In this document: positions 35,037 through 45,600 of the stretch, one piece after another
How the letters are laid out: each line of letters starts with the position of its first letter
Position numbering within the stretch: the first letter of the stretch is position 1
Source of the DNA: Sphaerolaimus hirsutus
Lineage: Eukaryota > Nematoda > Chromadorea > Monhysterida > Sphaerolaimidae
DNA length: 64,000 nt
Direction of reading: 5' to 3'
NCBI GenBank assembly: GCA_964036195.1
Contig: OZ038450.1
Coordinates: forward strand, 1,738,701-1,802,700
The notes under the pieces: generated by a model
The model's database searches: none
What the model saw: only the letters and a program-made list of their open reading frames with translations
Told to the model about the DNA's origin: nothing
Position numbers and translations under genes: made by a program

Positions 35037-37068
35037 TTACACATGTTGAACAATATTTGGAACATGAGCCGCTTTCTTCTTGTTAATTAGAAAAATTAAA
35101 GCGGAAACAATTACAAAAACGATGATTGTCACTTGGACCACCAGCAGTACATCCGTGGCGGCAATGTGTCTGGACGACGGATTCTGGGAGAATGAACAGA
35201 GTGTGATTGAACTTTTTGGGAAATAGCATTGAATTAAACATTACACACACGCACACACACACGCACACGCACACGCACACGCACACACACACGCACACGC
35301 ACACGCACACGCACACACACACGCACACGCACACGCACACGCACACACACACGCACACGCACACGCACACGCACACGCACACACACACGCACACGCACAC
35401 GCACACGCACACACACACGCACACGCACACGCACACGCACACACACACGCACACGCACACGCACACGCACACGCACACGCACACGCACACGCATACGCAT
35501 CCGCACACACACGCAGACACACACACGCACAGACACACACACGCACAGACACACACACGCACAGACACGCACACACGCACGCACGCACATGACTGGAAGT
35601 TATAAAAAAGCGAACTCACAACATCCTCAATAGTGACGGTGTCCATTTCGCCAATCGTGGTGAACAGCTTGGTGTACAGCTTGCACAGGTTAGTGCGACA
35701 TGGCTTCGTGTCATTCTGTTCACCCATAGCGTCTTCCATCCCGTCGTTGTTGTTATGGGAACGCTGCACACGCAGTGCACCTGCAGTTCGAAATGAGACT
35801 GGACTGATGCGTATGTGACAGTGTATTAACTTCTATTTGCATGCATTATATTATAGAAAATATTACTCTTGCACAAGTCGAATGTGTTGTGCACAAGTCA
35901 TTTTGACTCGAAACGGAAAAGACATTGCAAAATTGTATTTTAATTGATACGTAAGGATTGCATTCTCATTTTTGACAAAAGTTTGGATTTTACTTACGTT
36001 TAAATTCAAAAGCAAAACAAATTTACATATTTTTCAGCTTCAAGTAAAAATAACTTGTGCACAACACATAATACTTGTGCACTAGTCATATTTTGTATAA
36101 AACATCGTAAATATTTACATGTTTAAAAATGTCTTAAAGGTGTTACACAATTATACGGAAAAATGAAGTGTTAATGAAGGAAATGTAATTAATTAATGAA
36201 CAAATTACGCATTTTATGTAGTGTAACTGACCGTCATTGTCCAAAATTTGGTCTGTAACATTGACCAGCGCCCTGCGGGATCGACTGGCGTCATCGGTGA
36301 CGTTGCGTGGTACAGATGGGGCGGGGGCGGGGGCGTCCGATTTGAGCAATGGAGCTGCGCAATGTAATTAGAATTACTCATTATGAATACATTCATTCAA
36401 ATATCTTGTGCAAAACATCTTGTTCACTAAAGAATAGGTCTAAATACAAAGTTGGTTGACAACAATAAATTTCTTGTGCAAAAGTACTCGATGAAGGCAC
36501 AGCTTACCGTATTTCCTCGAAATACCCCCCCCCCCCTTGAAATACCCCCCCCCTCGTTTGACCCCCCCCTCTCGAGACCACTATGAAACAATCACCCCCC
36601 CCCTCGAAATACCCCCCCCCCAAATTGAGTGTAAAGGGAACGTACATGACAATAACTGTAGTTTGTGTTCAGTGTACTGCAGAACACACGTTAAAACACT
36701 GTCGGTGTCACGTTAGAACAGTGTACATACCATCTACATACTAATATTAGTCTACAGAACCTTTTAAATTGCGGTTTTTGTTGCATTTTTCGACGTCTGC
36801 GTACGTTTCAGACGACAATTTCGTACTCGGTTTTCAAAAATTTTCTTGTGAAACAATGACCCCCCCTCGAAATACCCCCCCTCGTTTAACCCCCCCCCCC
36901 TCTCGGGACCACTATGAAACAATCACCCCCCGGGGGGTATTTCGAGGAAATACGGTATGCTCAATTATAAAGATAAATATTCACCATAAAAAAATTGAAC
37001 TGACCAATGCCGGCATACAGGGAAAAGAAGATGGTTGCCCACATAGCGCCGGAAAAAATGATGCCCAT
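35037..37068 (-). CDS. Host gene 2: small single-pass membrane glycoprotein, four exons
   Basis: Exons: 37068-37005 (64 nt), 36354-36232 (123), 35780-35620 (161) and 35183-35037 (147, with the stop), 495 nt in all, giving 164 residues. Donors are GTCAGT, GTCAGT and GTGAGT. Acceptors are GCGCAG, CTGCAG and CCCAG. Phases 1, 1 and 0 match at all joins. Exon 1 encodes a hydrophobic signal peptide (MGIIFSGAMWATIFFSLYAG). The extracellular part has a Pro/Ala stretch, two NVT glycosylation sites (about residues 36 and 51) and a Cys pair (CRTNLC). Exon 4 encodes one transmembrane helix (VLLVVQVTIIVFVIVSALIF), a KKK stop-transfer and a short tail. The product is a predicted type I plasma-membrane protein. 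I do not recognise the family. The frame is too split to appear as a long ORF. Confidence 0.75.
35244..35593. repeat. (CA)n / CACACG microsatellite in intron 3 of host gene 2
   Basis: About 350 bp of ACACAC interrupted by regular CG (ACACGCACACGC...), forming a loose higher-order pattern. It is open in several frames, all repetitive. It lies in the 436-bp third intron of host gene 2 and accounts for most of that intron. Confidence 0.97.
36505..36957. mobile_element. MITE-like element with C/G-tract terminal inverted repeats, 453 bp, in intron 1 of host gene 2
   Basis: It starts TACCGTATTTCCTCGAAATA and ends with its exact inverse, extended by C and G runs (about 26 bp in all). The body matches 29437-30163 in the opposite orientation (GTTTTTGTTGCATTTTTC near 36775; ACGTACATGACA near 36639). 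It occupies most of the 650-bp first intron of host gene 2. Flanking TA dinucleotides are a possible target duplication. Confidence 0.8.
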
Positions 37069-37102
37069 CGTTTTTGTCGAAGCTGTCGTGCGTCGAAAAA
37101 AT

Positions 37103-38160
37103 ATATACAATTTGATCGCAAATGGTAGCTGAAAAAAATGAACGTTCCTTTTATGTCAGGAAAAACTCAAAGTGGTTGCCTAAGGCTACAAAAAAATAAT
37201 GTCCATGATCCATCAAATAAAATGAAATACTGGAATGTCATGCAGAGATAATCATCTTTTACTGCACCACAGGCAAAAGATTACATTTAGATTCAAAAGC
37301 AAACAAAATATACACAAATGTCTGTTTCAAGTCAAAATGACTTGTGCACAACACCTGTGACTTGTGCACTATTCGTATTTCCTATAGTATAAATAGATCC
37401 ATGCAAGTAGAAGTGCGCTGCAACATGCGCAGTGCACTGGGACAGGTGTAAATTTGATACAAAGTGAAATTTAGTGCAAACGTAAGTGTAAACATGTGCA
37501 TTGACCTACATAACTATTCCCTTCAAAGATAATTTGTCTATTGTTTAAGTAGAAAAAAATTGCGCATAAGTACATATTCTATAATGCATATAAATGCAAT
37601 CGCGAGTACACTGAGACAAATGTAAGATTAATTTGCATGGGAATCTAGTGCAACCACCTTTGTCAGTGCATTGCGCATGTCGCAGTGCAGTCCTATTTGC
37701 ACGGATGTATATTGTGGGAAATTTGATTTGTGCACAAGTCGCATGTGTCGTGCACCAGTCACTTTGACTTGAAGCAGTAGACATCACGCAAAAAGCTGTC
37801 AAAAATATATCCATGCAGATAGGAGTGCACTCAGGCTTGTGCAGTGCACTGAGACGGGTGTACATTTGATACGGGTGAATTTTAGTGCATGCACTGACGT
37901 ATGTAAATGAAGCAGTTATGTATCAATGTAAATACAAAATTCACATTGCTTTTTTTACATTTCAAATCAATTCATATACAATTTGATCGCAAATGGTAGC
38001 TGAAAAAAATGAACGTTCCTTTTATGTCAGGAAAAACTCAAAGTGGTTGCCTAAGGCTACAAAAAAATAATGTCCATGATCCATCAAATAAAATGAAATA
38101 CTGGAATGTCATGCAGAGATAATCATCTTTTACTGCACCACAGGCAAGAGATTAAGGCAT
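37103..38160. repeat. Direct duplication of a ~180-bp segment
   Basis: The segment starting TACAATTTGATCGCAAATGG at about 37105 recurs from about 37977, both running through CTACAAAAAAATAATGTCC to CTGCACCACAGGCAA. The copies are nearly identical and about 870 bp apart. The first copy begins just upstream of host gene 2 exon 1, so the duplicated piece may include its promoter region. Confidence 0.85.
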
Positions 38161-38412
38161 TGTAGCAATCGCAATTATGACTGATTCCATAATGAGGAGA
38201 AATTCTGGAATGTCATGCAGAGATAATCATCTTTTACTGCACCACAGGCAAAAGATTAAGGCATTTGAGCAATCGCAAATATGACTGATTCCATAATGAG
38301 GAGAAATTCTGGAATGTCATGCAGAGATAATCATCTTTTACTGCACCACAGGCAAGAGATTAAGCATTTGAGCAATCGCAATTATGACTGATTTTTATTG
38401 TAGGTAACCCGC
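38101..38412. repeat. Tandem array, three 104-bp units
   Basis: CTGGAATGTCATGCAGAGAT begins units at 38101, 38205 and 38309, each with CATCTTTTACTGCACCACAG and ATCGCAATTATGACTGATT. It is continuous with the second copy of the 180-bp duplication. Noncoding. Confidence 0.9.
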
Positions 38413-39142
38413 ATGGCCAGCGTGCATTCGTCACTTTGAAAAAGATCAAGTGACAGTGGAATGATCAAACAAATGATCCGAATTTCTTACGAGTGCAACT
38501 TATATAAAATATCAAAGACAATGCCGCCATTACAATCGCACTTGTGTAATAAAGGAAATTCCCACAATGCACAGCACAGCACAGTGTAATAAACCACAGC
38601 GGAAATTCTTTTGATCGATTTCACAAAAAGCGCCGCCAAAGGCAATGATTTATGACAACTTCATATTTAGCTGCAAGTACATATCGCTTCTGGTCATTGC
38701 TGCGCGGGTCCAAATTTGTTATTGACATGCGATACTTTTACAACCCTGAATTTGATTTACTGTAGGATCGTAAAGTTATCGGTTTATGACATGCAAAAGT
38801 TGCTTCATTTCTCCATCGAATGTAAAACAATGAAATATTTGTGTTCACGACAGCACGAAATTTACATCAGATTTATATGACTCGCGCACAAGTCACATGT
38901 GTTCTGCACAAGTTATTTTTAATTCGAGCATGAGAAAAAGTGTGTTTAAATCGATATAGTTATCCCGGTGCACTGCGCATGTTGCAGCGCACTTCTATTT
39001 GCATGGATGCATATTTTAGGAAATGTGACACGTGCAAAAGTCGTTTGGACTTGAAGCACAAAAAACATCGGAAAAACATGTCAAAAATACATCCATGCGA
39101 ATAGAAGTGCGCCCCGACTTGTGCATTGCACTGAGGTAGGTG
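38413..39142. other. Repeat-bearing intergenic DNA, no gene seen
   Basis: It includes a segment (about 38803-38895, TTCATTTCTCCATCGAATGT...) that recurs in direct orientation at about 39685-39777, and TCTTTTGATCGATTTCAC at 38608 and 39793. No coding frame is supported. Confidence 0.5.
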
Positions 39143-40121
39143 TCCATTTTAAGCGCTTTTAAATAATTTGGTAGCACTGTAATAACAATTTTTGGCATGT
39201 GTCTAATTAATAAAAATTTGACTAGTGCACCAGTTGCATGTGTCGTGCACAAGTTGCCTTGACTTGAAGCAGACAAATATGCGAAAGCTGTGGGGTGCAA
39301 GTTTACGTCATCTAATTAAATGTATTTATCTTTGTTGTAAATATTTCAATGACAATGGTTAAGATCGAAGCGTCACAGGTATAAAATATTCAAATTTGTC
39401 TAAAAAAATACAACTCCAAGCTCATAAAATGTTTTAGCACATAGAATCAGACTGAATGCGTATTTAGTGCAGTTGTTGAAGTGCAGTGCTGTTGTGCTCA
39501 AAACAAATGCATGTTCTTATCATTGTGGAGGCATAAATGTTAAAGTCAGTGAAAACAACATCGCTGCGTCATTGGCAAATAACTGATAGCAACTTTGTTT
39601 ACCTACTTCCATTCTATCTCTTATCGGAACATCAAAAAAATATGCTACAGGAAATGTCGCTTCATTTATTTTGACATTTACGTTCATTTCTCCATCGAAT
39701 GTAAAACAATGAAATATTTGTGTTCACGACAGCACGAAATTTACATCAGATTTATATGACTCGCGCACAAGTCATGGATGTGAAGCGGAAATTCTTTTGA
39801 TCGATTTCACTTTGTAATTCAACTTTTTCAAATTCAAATTCAAATGAGCTTGCAGTCGTTTTTTTGTAGACAAATTTGAATATTTTATAACTGTGACGCT
39901 TCGATCTTAACCATTGTCATTGAAATATTTACAACAAAAATAAATACATTTAATTAGATGACGTAAACTTGCACCCCACAGCTTTCGCATATTTGTCTGC
40001 TTCAAGTCAAAGCAACTTGTGCACGACGCAAGCAACTTGTGCACTAGTCAAATTTTTATTAATTAGACAAATGCCAAAAACTTTTAGCACAGTGCTGCCA
40101 AATATTTAAAAGCACTTAAAA
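39143..40121. repeat. Long inverted repeat, arms ~260 bp
   Basis: The left arm 39143-39407 and right arm 39864-40121 are reverse complements with few mismatches (for example GCGAAAGCTGTGGGGTGCAA near 39281 against TTGCACCCCACAGCTTTCGC near 39970). The loop is about 455 bp. Each arm contains TTGTGCACAAG-type palindromes. A transcript across it would fold into a long duplex. Confidence 0.85.
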
Positions 40122-41267
40122 TGTGTCTTGTGACTTGTGCACTAGTCTAGTTGTTGACAAATTACACACATGACAAAACTTTATATTTACAGTGATACGA
40201 ATCTTTATGTCAGTGTATTTACTTATATTTATCTTTTGAAAAAATTTCTCTTCTTATTAAATTTTGTAACTGTCTCAATGTACTGCAATGTTTCTGTGCA
40301 CTCATGCCGAAATGTTATGTCAAAGTATATGTAAGTGCATTATACTCGTGCACAAGTCACAAGTTTTGTGCACAGGTCATATTGTTTGTACAGTGTATCC
40401 ATACAAATGGGAGTGCGCTGCGACATGCGCAATAAATTTTATACCTGTCTCAGTGCGCTGCGCATGTAGCAGTGCACAGCCATTTGCATGGATGCATCTC
40501 TGATGCATTTTTGACCTCTGATTCCTTTATTTTGACTGGGGAATAATTCATTGTGTGCATAGTATAGTGTTGCGAATGAATATCTTTATGACATTCCATT
40601 TTCTGAATATTTGTACAGTGTATGCGCACCATGGGTCAAAGTAAATATGTTAATGTTCAATAAGTAGTTACAATTGTGAGTTTTTCATATTTTGCGTACA
40701 TTCGTTTCCTTTTCGTCTACATTAATTTACACAAATTTAGTCTGCACAAATTCAAACATTTCACAGGAAAAAAATTGTTACTCAATTCACTACCCATTTC
40801 GTGGTAATCGACAAACGAGGGCAACAGGACCCTGTGCTTTCTGCAGCTGAATTTTCAGGTTTGCTATCATTTTAATGATATGTTTATTGGTTATTTGCGG
40901 TAATGTCGCAGTGCACTCCTATCTGCATGGATATATTTTTGTTAGTTTCAATTTAAAAAAACTTGTGCGCAAGTCATATGACTGGTGCACTAGTCACATT
41001 GTGTATGGTGCACATTCATGCACGCAGGACTGCGCTGCGACTTGTGCAGTGCACTGACAAAGGAGTGTGCATCATTAGGACAAAAGTGCATTAGTACAAC
41101 AGTAGTTTTTATACAACAAAGGTGCTCATTAGGACAAAAGATGTTTTTTTACAACGGATGTCGCTTTTATACAACGCGTGTTGCTTTAGTACAACAAATG
41201 TCGCAACAAATTATTTTATAACATGATTATCATTACAAAATATAATTTTAAGTTTTCGTTCTACAAC
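40122..41267. other. Intergenic with dispersed repeats, no gene seen
   Basis: It contains three TTGTGCACAAG-family copies. Near 41075-41215 there is an irregular tandem of TACAACA-containing units (TTTTATACAACAAAGG, TTTAGTACAACAAATG) directly left of the BEL-B LTR. No exon is supported. Confidence 0.5.
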
Positions 41268-42566
41268 TGTGATGAAGCCACCGAAGTCAGCGTCTTCTAC
41301 CACCGAATCCGGCTGCTTCAAGACCGTAGTGAGAAACGGCCTTTAGAGTGGTTGATTTCCCGTTGTTGCCGAACGTCCACTTGTCGACAGCCAAGTTGAG
41401 TTTATTTCGTAGTTGTGTGTTGAAAAGGGGTTTCGAGATTGTTTCAGGTACTTTATTTCGATCAGATACAGCGTGTTACAAAAGCGCAAAGCCTAGCGAG
41501 CTTCCTAGTCGAAGTTTCTATCGCTAGCTTATTTTGTTCACTTGGGGTGGGTCCGCAGACTGAAGTAAAAACTCTCAAAGTAGCTAAGACACGGAAATCA
41601 CGTATAGAAAAACAGCTACAGTAATTTCCTAATACAAATGCACAAATAAGACATAAATGCAACAAATAAACACATCTAGCCGAAACAGTTGCCTTATACT
41701 GCGCGTGCATACATTCAAATAATTATGGTAAAGAAATACCAGGTACAAATTGGGCTAATGGAAAAACTATTAATCTTGAGAGGCGCGAAGTCGGCAAACT
41801 CGGCCGATTTACTAATTTGCTTCAATTTGTCAGGAAACATTGACGCACATTGGAACTAATATAATAGGGTTCGAAACTGTAGATAGTAGTGTAAATGTTC
41901 CTAATGACATAAATAGAACAGGGTATATTCGATATAATAATAATCACTTCCTGGAAACGTATATTTCATAATTGGCATATTGGGACTTATTCGAGGTAAA
42001 TGGGTATATTAATTGAACAGGGTCTATAATATATTCAGCTTGAGCAAAGTATATAATTATTAAGTAAATATAAATATAAGTTGTGGACAGGGTTAAACAA
42101 TTATGCCTACGCGAAGGGCTTCGTAAAACACGTACAGTAAATGCTAGTTGCATACAGGGCACTATTTCTCCATTAGGACGCTGGCCTAGATAATTACGCA
42201 GCACGTAAATATTTACAAGATTTGACTTTTGTAAACTGCAAGTAAACTATGCAAATGTATATATAATCATGATCAGAAAATTACGGCGAGTTGAATGAGC
42301 CCAATTTTATATTAATACACCTAATAATAACATATTTGACTTTTTAACCTAAATATTTCACATAAACATATCTATAACTTATAAAACACCTTCCTAATCA
42401 AATATTTTCCATGGGTAAATAATATAGTGCAGGAAATACAATTTGCGTGGTAAATTAATATAGTGCATAAATTGTAAATTAGTGCAAATAAGTAAATGTG
42501 CAAATATGAGCCTAATTATCAATTCTCTGTATTTCTTTATCCATCCATTTTGCCACGGTCAGCACA
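41268..42566 (-). repeat. BEL-B 3' LTR (1299 bp)
   Basis: TGTGATGAAGCC...GGTCAGCACA on the + strand, with TG...CA ends. Read on the minus strand, TATAAG is at 41698-41693 and AATAAA at 41457-41452. It is about 165 bp longer than the BEL-A LTR. Two GAACAGGGT motifs (about 41919 and 42015) lie near the edges of the extra segment. Confidence 0.92.
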
Positions 42567-42608
42567 CTCCGGGCGGAAGAGTTGCTGCACCCCGTTGTTG
42601 CAGCAACG

Positions 42609-45600
42609 TCACATGCTGGTGGTGGTGGGCGCCAAAGTGATGAGTGGCGTTTCCACAGTCGCCTCGGTGGTGAACGTGGTCGTGCGCGAAGTCGTGGGCG
42701 TGCGTGAAGTTGCAGGTCCGGTTGCTGGTGATGCCAACGCCGACCTAGCCTGATGATGAAGCAGGTAGTTGCCCGTGTCGCTTCCTGCGCGTTCGCGTGA
42801 GGTGAATTTGCGGATATCAGGCATGTGAACACTGTCTCTGTTCCTGGCTCTGACTTGTCCCTCATCAGCTGAACTTTCATCTGGCTGAACGTATGCTGAT
42901 AGTGACTTTGCCATTCTGTCCTCTGTTTCTGCTCTCTTGGCAAATCTGACGGACTGTGTTGAGTTGGATCTGGCTCTCCTCTTGATTGCTGGTCTCAACT
43001 CTGTCTTGCGTACTTTCCTTTGTGGATAATTGGTCTCTCTCTGAGTTGACTTTTTGATAGTGTATCTGACGGCTCTGAAGCATAGCCATATGCACTTGAA
43101 TGGACACACTATGCATTTCCATATGCATGTGTATACGCATGGTGGAATCACTGGTTTCCCTGTGGCAATTCTCCAATTGTACCACAGGTATCCTGCAGCA
43201 ACAATTCCAGCCACCAGGATTGTGATTCCCAGCAGCATTGCGATGGTGTTGATGATCACTTGAAAGGGTCCTTTCAGCATTCCTCCCATAAAGTTGGTAT
43301 ACCCCTTTGACACTCCAGATATATAGTGACCATATGCCTTGCCGATTCCTGCTGCTGTCTGTCCAATTCCAGCTCCAATGCCTTCTATTGAATTTCTGAT
43401 CACTCTGGGATCCAATGACATGTCTGCTGTATAATCGATCAACTGGTTCTGCACATGCTCCAAATTCTGTAATCTCTGAATCTGGCCTCTGACATCCATG
43501 AAATTGGTCGCTCTGTTGACAATGTTGGTGAACAGGTGAGGCGCGTCAAACGTGAAGGCCTGCCATTGTCTTTTCCATGTCATTTCAATTGGAGTCTCTG
43601 TGACGTGCACCATTCCATGTGCGGACTTCCACTGTCCATGTTCATTTCTGTACAGGTGCGGTGTGGTGTGGCTGCAGTCCTCTTCTGGTGATTTCTCCAC
43701 CAAGTCTCTGCTGCCTGGGCTCTTGAACCACAAGGGCCCATCTTTGTCCAACCTCATTGGTGTGTATTTGTAACATGTCTCTCCCACTTTTCCCGTCTGA
43801 TAAATTATGTATGGCTGCACTTCCTTGCATTCCCAAAACATAATTGCTTCTCCAGCCCATTCTGCATGAACATCCTGTCTTCCCAGCATGGCTCGAATTC
43901 CCAATGTTGGATCGATGCGGAAAAGCTGAGTCAACATGTCGAGCTGGTTCTTGCGAAGTTGACATAACTGATGCCATACAATCGCAAATTGTGCCTGAGT
44001 CATTTCTCTGACCACATGTTGCAGGAACTGAAACTTGGAGTTTCTGTCGTCCAATCTGGCATACAATGTTCCACTGATTGTCGACTCTCTTGCCTCCACT
44101 ATCTTTCCTGGCATTGCCCATTCTACAGGCACATCTTCTCTTCTGTCAAACTGGATGAATACACCTCCTTGATCGGTGTAGTATGTGTCTCTCGGAACAC
44201 ATTCTGAACCAATTGGTCTCTTTGTCTTGTTACTGTGGGAGTATGCTGCTTGCAATTTTGATACAATAATTGTCTGGCCAGATATCTCTGATTTGAATCT
44301 GCCAATTCTCTCATATGCACATTGATGCTTGAAGTTCTCTGTATCCCACACTGTAATTCCATAATTGTGGTCTCTGCAATGTCCCATCATGGCTCTGCAC
44401 TGGCTGAAATCTTGCAAGTCGCTGATTACAGTCTTTCCATCAAGTGAAGCCACGGTTCCTTCTTCCATGTAGAAGTTACTGACGACATTTTCTTTGTCAT
44501 GACAACACCATGAATATTCCACATTCAAGGTTTGATTGGTTGTCCACACTCTAGGTTCCATTTCTACCAAAGGTGTTCCTCTGAACATCTTGTGAATTCT
44601 TGCATAGTTACAGGCTACCACGCCAACTTGCTGGTATTTCTCAAAATTGCCTGTAATGCCTTTCGCTCCCCAGAAACTGGTGTGTGTGATGATCTCTTTG
44701 ATTCTGATGTAGCATCTGTATGCTTTCTCTTTCTGTGGAATCTGTCTCTGTGCGTAAAGTGTAACTTTCATTGCCTTGACAAAATTCCTTGGTGGGATAT
44801 GGCACTGCACTTCTTCAGGAACTGTAAGCGCATGTCCATGTCTTCCACTGGTGCAAATCTGATACTTCTGGCTTTGTGAGCTGATCACTTGTTCCACAGG
44901 ATGATCCTTGATTGCATCCTTGAATCTCTCATAAGTCTGCATTTCTCTGACAGATTTTGGTGGCCATTCTGAAGGCAAAGGCGGCAATCCATGATGCGCT
45001 GCCAATGATGGTGGCCTTACTGTCGAGGTTTCTAGAACGTATGTTCTGGAAAATACTTCGCTGTAAGCTTTGCCGGCTTCTCTCAGTGTTGCTGACTCTG
45101 ACATGCCTGTCAGCATCAACACTATGCACAGCATTCCAATCACTAGATTGCTGGTGGTTGCTGTGGCCTTCCCTGTTGCACTCCTCAGGACTCTATCTGA
45201 TGCTGAGTTCCTCTGAGCAGGGTTTGGTACAGAGTCTCTGTTCGAGCTCTGATTTCTGACATGTTTTTGGACAATTGCTGGGTCCAGTAAATTTACTTTG
45301 ACTGTCACTGCTGTCTCTGGGATATCCATTGTCTTTGAATTGATTTCCAGCGGATACAATTGATTGAGTGGTCTGCTGACCACATTTCTGTTGGCAGTTC
45401 TGACTTTTGCTGAGCGAATCTGTCCATCTTTGCTGGGCTCTAACTGCTCGATGCGACCCATCTTCCATGCACCTCTGGGCATGTTCTCTTCATAAATCAG
45501 CACAACTTCATTCACTTTGGGTTCTTGAGTCGCTGTCAATCTGCCATGTTTGTGCGTCACCTGAGTTCTTTCCCTCAAGCTTGGGATATACTCTTGATGC

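Larger units (their letters stand above)
33530..41060. repeat. Dispersed repeat family built on the palindrome ACTTGTGCACAAGT
   Basis: Copies, whole or partial and in both orientations, occur near 33535, 33565, 33620, 34410, 34550, 34660, 34760, 35875, 36055, 37340, 37730, 38885, 39230, 40015, 40130, 40350 and 40965. A fuller unit pairs two palindromes (CACGTGTGTCGTGCACAAGT) with GACTTGAAGCAG and, in several copies, with TCCATGCAAATAGGAGTGC and GTGCACTGAGACAGGTGTA. The family is noncoding and some copies lie in introns of host gene 2. The short frames rich in Cys/His/Thr in this region are translations of it. Confidence 0.8.

Noticed and set aside
35083-35769. Long Cys/Val, Thr/His and Arg/Val repeat ORFs over the CA tract
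   Set aside because: They are translations of the microsatellite. The genuine coding parts are the flanking exons of host gene 2.
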